DNA of 64,000 nt, taken from positions 62,001 to 126,000 of the forward strand of contig MU119357.1 in NCBI GenBank assembly GCA_014904845.1, read 5' to 3'. Position 1 is the stretch's first letter, and every line of letters starts with the position of its first letter. Origin of the DNA: Acephala macrosclerotiorum. Lineage: Eukaryota; Ascomycota; Leotiomycetes; Helotiales; Mollisiaceae. Below, piece by piece: positions 55,029-64,000 of this stretch. Under the pieces are notes generated by a model. That model made no database searches. It had not been told where the DNA came from and saw only the letters and a program-made list of their open reading frames with translations. A program made the translations under genes and the position numbers.

Positions 55029-55696
55029 ATGTCAGCAAAAGCATTCAGAGAACTGATTGGCGTTGCGCAATCTACTGCGAGTACAAAGGATAGTGTTTTG
55101 GTCATCATTGATGCTCAGAATGAGTATGCATACCCTCTTCTCCAATCTCCCGTTATAGCTAGAGCATTGAAGCTGCCGAGTGTTGAAGACCCAGACTGAC
55201 ATTCACATATCAGGTACGCAGAAGGCCAGCTGAAGACCGAGAATGTCTCCTCAACCCGCAAGCAGATTTCCACCCTACTAGAGAAGTACCGCGCAGCGTC
55301 CGCCCCTCTCGTCCACATAGTACATCAAGTCCCCGACGGAGCGCCTGTCTTTACACCAGAAACAAACCTGGCCAAGGAGTTTGCAGAGCTAGAGCCGAAG
55401 AGTGGGGAGAAGGTTATTTCGAAGCAGCAGCCTGGGTCCTTCACAGGGACTGACTTGGAGGACATCTAAAGTCGGCTGGAATAAAGAAGCTCGTACTCGT
55501 AGGGTATATGGCACACGTGTGCGTCAGTACCACGGCCAGACAGGCGGCGGAGAGAGGTTATGATGTTGTGCTTGTGGAGGATGCAATTGGAGACAGAAAC
55601 ATTCCTGGCGTAAAGGCCGAGGAGTTGGTGAAGGTGGTGTTGGCAGAGCTTGCAGATGCTTTTGGGACGGTTCTCAAGGCTGCGGATATTAGCTAG
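55029..55696 (+). pseudogene. Isochorismatase-like hydrolase with one-base deletion
   Basis: Cysteine hydrolases of this family act on isochorismate, nicotinamide or related amides. Exons are 55029-55123 and 55214-55696, with a 90-base intron (GTATGC donor). The N-terminal part has [12 protein letters not shown] (catalytic Asp), then [14 protein letters not shown], and [15 protein letters not shown] (Lys). At about 55464-55468 the frame stops (TAA in GACATCTAAAG), but the next frame continues without gap as [35 protein letters not shown] (catalytic Cys) to 55696. Adding one base would give 192 residues, the normal family length. Everything else is intact, so this is either a fresh mutation or a base-call error. 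Confidence 0.8.
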
Positions 55697-55853
55697 ATAC
55701 TCGAGCTTGTGGGAGAAAGAATGTACTTGTTAATGTTGAAGATTGAATGACCCAAGGCCTCGTAGTGATTTTTATGGTTCCCAACGTCCGACTTAGGCAA
55801 TTATGCGAGATTGCCCGTCTATTTTCCAGTGTTCCAGGTGGCAGATTCTCCAT

Positions 55854-56630
55854 TCATGCCCCAGCAAACTCCTCCTTCCGCCAATAAATATTCGTGTCCG
55901 AGAAATCGTGCCGTACTTGGGGAAAGTCGAGAACTTCGCAACCTTTCACCATCTCCTCCAATTTCCCTTTGAGCTCCTCATCTGTTCCCAATCTGCCAAA
56001 ATTCTCAATATCTGTCCCAACTAATACCCTCGGTCTCCGACCCTCACTGATACTCTTATACACCGGGCCATAGCAATGAATAGCATACACCAAACTGCCC
56101 GTCGTGATCAATTTGAAAGCTTCCGGATCTTCCACCACTTTGTAGCCTAGGGATTCGAGGAAGGACTTGTCGGTATCTGTGTATTGTGGATCTTGGATCG
56201 TGACTGGAATCGTATTTTCGTCTGCGGATTGAAGGACATCGAGCATGGTGTGCAAAGCTGCTAGTTGTGTCGCGCTGGCTCGTCGTCCTTCTCTGCGAGA
56301 GGCTTGCAGACTTCCTAAACCAAGCACAACGACACTATCAACCTTCCCCATGTCTTTAAAGTGTCCCTTGAGAGATTCACAAGCAGGTCGTTCCTCCCAG
56401 GCTCGTTTAAAATGCTCGAATTCGTCTTTCATCTCCTCGAGTGTGCGATTGATGTAGCTCACACTATTGAGCTCGAAATCTCCTCCATGGAACGCCGGTG
56501 TTTTCGGTGCTACCCTCTTCGTCTTCGGAGTATCGATTATGTGTGTCCAGCCGTCGGTATCTTCGATTTGTCTCCGCTTTGTGTGGATCAGTCCTTGCGG
56601 TTTCGCTGTGGGCTTCTTTTTGCGTGCCAT
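55854..56630 (-). CDS. SRR1-like domain protein
   Basis: SRR1-like proteins are named after a plant clock/light-signalling factor; fungal members are linked to transcription of metabolic genes, with no known catalysis. This single-exon gene encodes 258 residues. A basic N-terminus (MARKKKPTAKPQG) with a KR cluster could be a nuclear signal. The SRR1 domain (about 85-240) has VDSVVVLGLGSLQASRREG, SATQLAALHTMLDVL, VTIQDPQYTDTDKSFLESLGYKVVEDPEA, LVYAIHCYGPVYKSI and PRVLVGTDIENFG. The end FSDTNIYWRK is also typical (nDTsihwr pattern). It converges on the isochorismatase-like gene. Confidence 0.88.
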   Translation of the reverse strand: MARKKKPTAKPQGLIHTKRRQIEDTDGWTHIIDTPKTKRVAPKTPAFHGGDFELNSVSYINRTLEEMKDEFEHFKRAWEERPACESLKGHFKDMGKVDSVVVLGLGSLQASRREGRRASATQLAALHTMLDVLQSADENTIPVTIQDPQYTDTDKSFLESLGYKVVEDPEAFKLITTGSLVYAIHCYGPVYKSISEGRRPRVLVGTDIENFGRLGTDEELKGKLEEMVKGCEVLDFPQVRHDFSDTNIYWRKEEFAGA

Positions 56631-58016
56631 ATTGACGATGTGAGATGACGTTCTTGGAAAGTTGCCCTATCGATCCGTAGAGCTAAAGAGGAGAGAATAA
56701 AAACGATCGGGAAGTGGGAGGAGGTACTAAAGATCACCTACACCTCAATATCAATATGTAGCAATTCGCATCCAAAAATCCCTCAGTGCGAGTATCTATT
56801 TTTAGTCCGCTTTTTGGCAGAAAGTCTCACCGCTTTTCATGCATCCATTTTAGACCAAGGGATGGAAACACCCGCTCTTCCCTTTCCTTTATCCCACCCA
56901 AACAAAAGTTTGGGGGGAGAAATGGTGTTAAAGGGATTCACTAATCTATTTAGCTGTCTAACCCAGCGCCATACAGATGTGCTATATATGGTTAGGGCTA
57001 CAAATGTCATCACGTACCAATTGACACTGCATCTAGGGCTAAATCAACAAAGTAAAATACAAAGTTAGTAAAATCAAAATCAAAACTATATTCTAGACTT
57101 AGTATGACTTTTATTCTGCCATTTTTCTCGTTATTTGTTGGAATAAGGCTAAACCTCATTCCAACAGCTTCGGGAGATGGTTCTCGAGCATCTCGAGCTG
57201 TCTGGACTGCCTGAGTGTTCCATGTTGTTAGAAGGTATAAAATGAGCATGCATTAAAAGGAGGGGGACTGGAGAGAGCCTCATTCTAGCACCAGAGAGAC
57301 GGAATGGTCTTAAAACCCCCCAGCACTGACTGACTCAGCACTAAATCACATGATTGTTGACAAGGCACGCGACATCACCAGCTCGCTGCAGTTGTCGGGG
57401 AGAATGATTCGAGCTACTTTGGCCATTGTACGAGTTCTGTTCTTATTGCTAGGAAAGAGGGTGCCGATAAAACCAGAAAGCAGAGTTCACCTTACTTTCG
57501 CGTTGAAGGCGTTGCGGATTTGAGAGCTGGACGGAGCTATCCTCTGTACTTGAAAGATCTTCACGGCAAGGTATCCGGAGCTCGAGGTGTACATGGAGCT
57601 GGACCGAGAGTTGCGATCGCGTTTCTCAATGATCATAGTTGGTTTCCAAGCACCGGACCCGCATGAATCGTCTGTTCTTTATTCTTTTTGCAAAACTATA
57701 CATTTTCCACTTATCCCAAATAACTGCGAAGGTCCGCATGTCTTTGCTTTTGCCTATATGCATCTATTTATGATGGCAGATTTATGATGAGTGTAATATT
57801 GATGTTCGCCGTTCGCAAACGACAGAATTCTACTGCAAGGGCGTTCTCACACTTTCCAGGGATGCATGAAACACATTCCTCATTTGGTGTATTGTTTTAC
57901 ATGCCAGGAGAAGAATGGTATCGGGGCTTTTTTTTTCTGCTTTTCGCTCTTTTCCTTTCCAATATAAGGGCTCTGACCAATTTCTGTAAGCATCGGGGCT
58001 TGCATCTTCTTCAACG
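56631..58016. other. Gene-poor region with hairpin repeat
   Basis: No supported gene. It contains hairpin repeat copy 2 and a minus frame (57010-57249) reading TARDAREPSPEAVGMRFSLIPTNNEK, probably part of the same repeat family. Confidence 0.4.
57137..57166 (-). repeat. Hairpin repeat, copy 2
   Basis: Near-perfect palindrome GTTGGAATaAGG-ctaaa-CCTcATTCCAAC, with arms of 12 bases and one mismatch. It is the best preserved of the three copies. Confidence 0.65.
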
Positions 58017-61000
58017 ATGTTTTTCTCGAGTACTTTGGTTCAGATCGCAATCCTAGTTCTATGGATATTCGCTAGGCTCTCGAATTGTCAAGGTTCCTAC
58101 GGCTTCACGGCAGATTCTCTGACTGGGTTGGGTGCTTGTATCCCCACAGGTGCTCTGTCAAGTTTTGTAGGATGTTCACTTAGCGGCAGTGTCAACTCCA
58201 CATTTCAGATCACAGCAGGATCAACAAATATCATACGTGGGACCGGATACACTGTTGCCCCGTTCCATCTACGCGGTAACATCGCCCCGTGATCATAGAT
58301 GCGACATCTTAGCTGACTGTCAAAGGCTCCTCCCATCAACAGGCCTATTGCTCAGGCGGTGGCATCTGTGCAGGAAATGATGATGGCAATGACCTAAGCT
58401 TTCCCGGTCTGCAGGTAGCTGGCGAAAACTACTGGACGGTGTCAGATACCCCGTATAATTGCACAATGGCATGTCGCAGTCATGGGATGAAATATACTAT
58501 AATGACGATGGGGTACTGCAACTGTTCGCCATACTGGACCCCCAACATCACTACTTATACGCTCTCCGGAATCCAGTATACCGACAACGTCTATTTCCCG
58601 AAGCTAAGTGGAAGTCAGAAGACTACTTGCTCAAACAATGCGGGTAGTATAACGATATATTGCTTTGGAGATTTCACACAGACTGAATGTGGATGGATTG
58701 TGACGTCCACCACTTTTAATGGCAATGCTTATTTCGACTACGGTAATGTTGCATACGTTGGCAACTATGCCAATGCTATATGGGTCGATAACACGTTCGC
58801 TGCCGATTCAACCCTGGTTGCATCTACCGAGCAGAATAATTATGGATATATCGGTTGCTTCAATATCCACGCTGTTACCGGCTCGCTCTATGCCATGTTT
58901 GTGCCGTTACAATTCGCCAATACCTTCACCACCATGAGCAATTGCTTCCTTTTCTGTGCTAACGTGAATATGCCGTATGCGGGCATGCTATCTACATCTC
59001 CAGGGTTAGAACCTCTACGTCCACGTTAAAATGGTCTATTAATTTCTGGCAGGAACATACAATGTGCTTGTGGCACTTCGTTTGCTCGAGCTAGTCATCA
59101 AAGTCTGCCGGATTCAGCGTCGAGTTCACAATGTAATTACGGATGCACTTCAGGTACAGCGTAAGTCTCTCTGTTCGAACTGGTACTGTATTGGAAAGTA
59201 ACAAATCTAGGGGATGTACATTTGGGACCAATTGTTGCGGTCACAGCACTGCCTCGGAATACTATGCTGCCGTATATCGCAACCCAAACTACCTTGGATG
59301 TTACGAACCACCGTACCCCGGAACTCAAATCGCCGCCGTAGCGACAAACGGTGCGACCCAGTACCAGCAAACATATCCCAATGCTTGTTTCCAGACAGTT
59401 GTCTCTGGGACGTCTACCGCTACTAGTAGAGGTTCTGCTACCTCAACCGGAATCTTGATTATAACAACAACACCGCCCCAATTGATCTGGAATACTCCGA
59501 CGTACCCTCAATATGAATATCTTGGTTGTTATTTATCCCAGAGCATCCCCCAAGGTCCTGGAGTATACCAAACAGCCATAACATTTTCTGGTACTTTCAC
59601 AGATTGCATGGTATTTTGCAGTACAGCTGGCCCAAGCTCGAGTAGTACAGCTTTTATGGCTACTTTTATACAGAAGAGCATCAGTACTGGTACAGAAACT
59701 TTGTAAGTTTTCACCGAGAGTTTCAAGTTTCACGATCTGATATCATAGGCAATGCTACTGTACCAATAGTTTCAGCAATTGGGCAAATCAGATTCCGGCA
59801 TGGAATTGTAGTCGTCCTTTCCCAACCAGTCAGGCAGCCAAACCTACAATCGCCGGCGGTCTGTCTAACACTACCGGGTGGCCAGGTAATCAATTGATCT
59901 ATGGAGCCGTGTCAAACCTGGCGAGCTTGATGACACTCTCCGGGTATAGCACCGCATTAAGCAGAATGATCTCCCCAACTTCAACTTTCACTTGTATACC
60001 CACAGCTAATTCAAGTTCGAGCTCATTTTCGTCGTCTTCTTCTGCAAGCAGCAGTGGATCTAGCACCATCACAATTACGTCCACATCTAGTTCTAGTAGT
60101 ATATCTAGAAGTTCGTCCAGTAGCGTTATATCGAGCAGTTCATCAAGTAGCAGCATGTCCAGCACTCTCTTTGTCGGTACCTCCAGTTCGAGCTTGTCTT
60201 CGTCTTCAAATTCATCACAATCGAGCTTCCCGAGCTCGAGTTCAAGCAGTATACTCAGCTCTTCTTCTACGGCACTGCCCATATCATCATCGAGCAGCAT
60301 TTCAAGTTCATCATCTGGAGTTCTTACATCGTCGTCGAGGAGCCTTTCAAGCTTGAGTAACGTTTCAAGTTCATCATCTGGAATTCTCACATCGTCGTCG
60401 AGTAGTTTTTCAAGTTCAAGCAGTGTTCTCAGCTCTTCTTCTACAGGAATCCCAACATCATCATCGAGCACCGTTTCAAGCTCTTCTTCTGGAGTACCCA
60501 CGTCCTCATCGAGTAGCCTTTCAAGCTCGAGCAGCGTTTCGAGTTCATCTTCAGAAGTACCCACATCGTCGTCGAGTGTCCTTTCGAGTTCTTCTTCAGG
60601 GGTGCCCACTTCCTCTTCAAGCAGCATTTCCAGTTCATCTTCAGAAGTACCTACCTCGTCATCAAGTAGTGTTTCAAGCTCCTCTTCTGGGCTTGTCACA
60701 TCGTCTTCAAGCACTATGCTGAGTTCAAGCCCAAGTACCCAGACCAGCACGTCGTCATCCAGCAGTCCAAGTTCATCTTCGATTTTCGTACCACCTTCAA
60801 GTAGCAGCTCCAGCATACTGATCTCAACGCCTAGTTCTGAAACTCCGACATCGAGCAGTAGCAGTCTTTCTAGTACGATACACGATGCCTCCTCGTCATC
60901 CTCCTTAGGACAATCATCTTCCTCATCACAAACCTCTACAAGTCAAGTTGTCAGTCCATCATCGACAGGAATTCCTACATCTTCCAGCAGTTCTATCAGT

Positions 61001-62378
61001 TCGACAATTGGGGTTCCCAATTCATCTTCGAGCTTACTTTCGTCATCTTCAAGTACGGTTCTAAGTCCCTCATCCACTCAGATTGTGCCATCGACCTCGC
61101 CTTCGTCAAGCCCATCTTCATCAGTACAAATGGAAGACACATCGTCTAGTATTTCATCCTCGACTTCCAAGGCCACCCCTGGGTCGAATGTTGCTGTCGT
61201 CTTGTCTAGTTCAAGCGCACTAAGCTCCACACAGCAAGCCGCTTTCCCATCATCGAGTGGCAAGGAAACGTCAAGCTCCGCTCACCAAGAAACAAGCACA
61301 AGCACAAGCCTTGCCCAACAAGATAAATCCAGCTCCACGGCAGGGAAGCAATCGTCGACGCAACAGGGTCAAGGTTCTTCAACTATGCCAACATCTACCC
61401 CACAAGTGGCGGCTATGCAATCTTCAACGGCAGTAGTCCTTGACGCGACTTCAACAGCACAGGTCGCTGATACCTCAACATCGAAGGGAGCAGTACCTCC
61501 AACGACCCTGCAACAACCTGGTGAAAGCACATCTCAGAATTTCCAGGTAGGAGAAACTTCAGCTGCGCCCATCGTTATCGTTCCCAGAGATTCAACAACC
61601 GCGAACGCAGTAGCTGGAGTCTCCATAGCAAGCCCTGTCAGTCCCGGCTCACCGACATCAGCAGTAATCCTTCCTCCTCCCTACGCGACCGCCCAGGTCG
61701 TATTCCAAGTCGTAGCGGTCGGCACACACAAACTCAGACGACGATCGAACATCTATGTGAATCCCAACTCCGCCAACGGAGATATGACTTGCGACTCGAC
61801 CCAGACATTCACGCTCTCTGGTGGCCAACTCTCGACTTCCAATGGCCTGTTCATGGCTACAAGTCCTGGAACGACGTGGACGGCGTTCCAAGCCACTTCT
61901 ATGGGATCCATTCTTACAGAATTCACTATGGATTTAAATGGGAACTTGGTTTGGGGAAATGCTGCTTTTACAAATGGGGTTGCGCTCTTCTGTGAGGAAG
62001 TTAGTGGAGAGATTGATGTCTTGCTCAGAGGCGCGACAGATATCAATGATCCCACCTATCCAGTCTATTCCCCGGGTGCTTGTACTCCTGTGTCTTTGCA
62101 ACTCGTTTCTGGTAAGTTTTTATTCTTCCTTTTGATACTATCTCAAGTCCGCATAAATTTGGGTACTAATGTCTGCCCCAGGTGCGATTTGTGCCTCTAA
62201 TGCGACGATGTCTATCGCGAGCGATGCTGGAGGTGTTTCTGCAGCAGCAGCAACAGGGACTTGTCCTGTGTATCCCGCTTCTTGGTATACTTACTCTCCG
62301 ACCGGCGTGTCTTGTGTGCCGCACACGCTTACTTGGGATCAATTTGGATGTACTCCTTCACCTGCTGCTTTCTATTAA
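58017..62378 (+). CDS. Large secreted WSC-type, Ser-rich wall protein
   Basis: Six exons, 58017-58275, 58326-59004, 59053-59160, 59211-59702, 59749-62111 and 62182-62378, give 1365 residues. All junction phases agree; one donor is the unusual GTTAGA (59005). A signal peptide is followed by three Cys-rich WSC-like units with YNCTMACRSHG...GYCNCSPY, YIGCFNIHAVTG...CACGTSF and YLGCYLSQSIPQG...QCYCTNSF, consistent with glycan binding. Residues about 660-1110 are a Ser-rich region with imperfect repeats of SSSSGVPTSSSSS type, expected to be heavily O-mannosylated. A folded C-terminal domain with six or more Cys (MTCDSTQTFTLSGGQL, GVALFCEEV, PGACTPVSLQL, CPVYPASWY, FGCTPSPAAFY) ends the protein without GPI or membrane segment. 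Likely a wall-bound adhesin-like protein. Confidence 0.82.
59990..61330 (+). repeat. Ser-rich imperfect tandem repeats within the WSC gene
   Basis: Units of about 60-75 bases encoding a hydrophobic pair or Gly-Val-Pro-Thr followed by five Ser (SGVPTSSSSS, SEVPTSSSSV, TGIPTSSSST) recur at least ten times between about 60290 and 60720. Synonymous changes between TCN and AGC/AGT codons show that selection keeps serine, not DNA sequence. Confidence 0.8.
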
Positions 62379-63688
62379 GAAGAGGTCGCACTTTGGGTGA
62401 AAAGTCATCTTCTTTGGAGATGTATTATTGGAAGTTTAGCAGTATTGATTCTAAATGTTGAGAAAGGTAATGTATCGCGAGGAGTCAGAGCTGAGGGAGA
62501 ATCAAGCTTAAGACGTAGTTGGAGCTGAAACGTTCAAGAAACGAGTAACAACGAGATTATATTTTTATTTCTTTTAATTAGATATGGAGAAAATCGTTGG
62601 AATGAGGTTCAGCCTCATCCCTACGAAAGCAACACTCCAGACTTTTACGCAATTTTTTTTTAAGGAACCAACTATAAAGCTTAAAAATATCCACTTCCAG
62701 CCCTTATAGCGCATCACAAGGGTTCTGAGACTGCGTGAAGGAGGTGAATAAGCCTCCGCATGCTCTTGTAAGGGCTGAGAACAAGGGTTGAGGCCACCCG
62801 AGGAGATTCTGAGCATTTGTAGGCCCTATATGTACCTAGCTAGATTTCATCACCTTAATCAATCAACCGGCTCATCAAGATCATCGAATATATCATTCAA
62901 CTTAACATCCTTGGTCATCGGTGCCTCGATATATAGCTACTTCTCCTTCAAACCACTCGTCGCCTCTGATCCCCACCAAATCCAGCTGGAAGCTCTCAAA
63001 GCCGTCATCCACAAATATTACACTTACGAACAAGTCTCCTCCGACGAGGACAAAACAAAAACCAAAGAGAGGACAGAAAAGAGAGATAGATAGTATAAAA
63101 CACTAGTATGCATCGCACGTTACATCTCGAACCTCCTTTTCCCTAGGAGGGGATACTGTACCCTCTTTTCCAAAAGCGAGAAAACGCTCGCTCGTATCTT
63201 CATGGCAATCCCAGCTCTCGGCGTCGCGGCACTGCAAGCGGAGTTTCTGGAGTACGTGATCACGATTGATTCGGAAGACTTGGAGTTCTAGTCGTCTTTG
63301 GGCGTTACTACTAGGTGAGCTGGAGTCGCTGTACTGCTCGGGTGCGATGGGTATTGTAGCTGCGATGGTTGTTATGGTCAAGAAGGATTTTGTGTGATAG
63401 AGGATGAAGGGGACTGTGAATAGGATTCGAAGGGACTGTTTGAGTGATGGTAAGGGCGAAGATGCGGAGTTGGCCGAGAAGGGACACGGGACTCTAGAGG
63501 AGAAAATGAAGTGGTGGGTTGAAGGCCTGTTGAAAGTGAAGAGGACAGTGAGGAAGAAGCTGAGAAGCGCATAGAGGACACCATCATGCTGATTTTTGAG
63601 AAAGTTTGTTGCTGAATCTCCTAAACGCAGATAAACATTGGGCATAGGTCTAATCTTAAATGCATTCTATACATTATCATTGCTCATA
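62379..63688. other. Gene-poor region with hairpin repeat
   Basis: No confident gene. Hairpin repeat copy 3 is at 62596-62623. A minus frame 63103-63645 (180 codons, with a hydrophobic start) has no domain and no homology I recognise. Confidence 0.35.
62596..62623 (+). repeat. Hairpin repeat, copy 3
   Basis: GTTGGAATGAGG-ttca-GCCTCATcCcta, palindromic over about ten bases per arm. As in the other copies, the minus strand reads GMRxxLIPT. Confidence 0.65.
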
Positions 63689-64000
63689 TCAACATAAATC
63701 TACCAGCTTACAACATACATTATCATATTCATTTCTTCCCTCATTTAACTTCTGCTCCGCCGCACTATTCTCCGCAATATCAACCATGAATCCACCACCA
63801 AGCAAGATCGCAGGTTCTTCTAACCGATGATGTTCATAACTCAATGTTCCAACTCCACCAGCTTCGAGCAAGAATGTGGGCCCGTCTCGTAGTGTCTTTC
63901 CTGCCCATCGCATAGCGAATGCTCGTAGGATGTGGCCGTGTGCAACAAGGAGGACGTCTCCGGGAGGGGCAGAATCTTTCGGCTTGCCGATTACAGGTGC
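63689..64000 (-). CDS. Histidine phosphatase / phosphoglycerate-mutase family, 3' end
   Basis: Only the last 103 codons are in the window; the 5' part lies beyond base 64000. The sequence DVLLVAHGHILRAFAMRW contains the second catalytic His of the branch-1 histidine phosphatases (VAHGH). LLEAGGVGTLSYEHHRLEEPAILLGG follows, as in fungal sugar-phosphate phosphatases related to sedoheptulose-1,7-bisphosphatase Shb17. The RHG catalytic motif is not visible because it is upstream. The tail after GGGFMVDIAEN is polar and unusual, ending CKLVDLC. The exact substrate cannot be told from this part. Confidence 0.8.
   Translation of the reverse strand, partial: APVIGKPKDSAPPGDVLLVAHGHILRAFAMRWAGKTLRDGPTFLLEAGGVGTLSYEHHRLEEPAILLGGGFMVDIAENSAAEQKLNEGRNEYDNVCCKLVDLC

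Noticed and set aside
59899..60816. Antisense 305-codon frame (Leu/Glu/Asp-rich) inside the WSC gene
   Set aside because: It is the mirror of Ser codons (AGC/TCG) on the coding strand; no domain, start context or intron logic.
63103..63645. 180-codon minus-strand ORF
   Set aside because: Hydrophobic start and Ser-rich middle but no domain, no splice evidence, and biased composition; too weak to list as a gene.
1..64000. tRNA genes, rRNA, CRISPR arrays
   Set aside because: No paired A/B-box with cloverleaf, no rRNA text and no regular spacer-repeat array were seen on scanning by eye.

Overview
This window is nuclear DNA of a filamentous ascomycete (Pezizomycotina). Genes lie singly on both strands. 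Coding regions are broken by short GT-AG introns of about 40-115 bases, often with CTGAC/CTAAC-like branch points. The gene set is typically fungal: CFEM and WSC wall proteins, a GH128 glucanase, D-arabinono-1,4-lactone oxidase, Met1-type siroheme synthesis and Spt10. A Helotiales-like leotiomycete is my guess; the sequence alone does not prove it. No bacterial-type operon, CRISPR array, rRNA or convincing tRNA was seen.

Left part (1-31 kb): a small spliced gene, VTA1 (ESCRT-III disassembly), an HDEL-tailed Mpd1-type disulfide isomerase and exosome subunit SKI6/RRP41. A graveyard follows (6.3-9.4 kb) with an Hsp70-like (HSPA12-type) relic head to head with a GTPase relic. Next come a membrane-anchored Cys-rich protein, a 5-kb ABCA-type transporter with an apparent one-base deletion, a GH128 glycoside hydrolase, a flavin-monooxygenase relic, SPT10, a DUF3237 protein, a hotdog thioesterase, an unknown protein, xylitol dehydrogenase and quinolinate phosphoribosyltransferase (BNA6).

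Right part (31-64 kb): a MET1-type uroporphyrinogen-III methyltransferase, sharing a divergent promoter with BNA6, whose only intron appears to end in GG rather than AG; an EBP-type sterol isomerase; a WRAP73/WDR8 WD-repeat protein; a lipocalin-like gene with a TAG at a conserved Trp position; ALO1; an unknown protein; a degraded coiled-coil repeat gene; a 4'-phosphopantetheinyl transferase; a CFEM protein lying between two copies of a ~360-bp repeat; YOS9 (ER lectin); a frameshifted isochorismatase-like gene; an SRR1-like protein; a 1365-residue Ser-rich WSC-type wall protein; and the 3' end of a histidine phosphatase cut by the window edge.

Most intact genes are unrelated housekeeping functions, so I see no biosynthetic cluster. 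The most unusual content is (i) otherwise intact genes with a single lesion (ABCA, MET1, isochorismatase, lipocalin), (ii) relics whose decay can be read base by base, (iii) the repeat pair around the CFEM gene and (iv) a three-copy hairpin repeat. I found no convincing wholly new system. Exon coordinates come from reading splice signals and protein continuity by eye.
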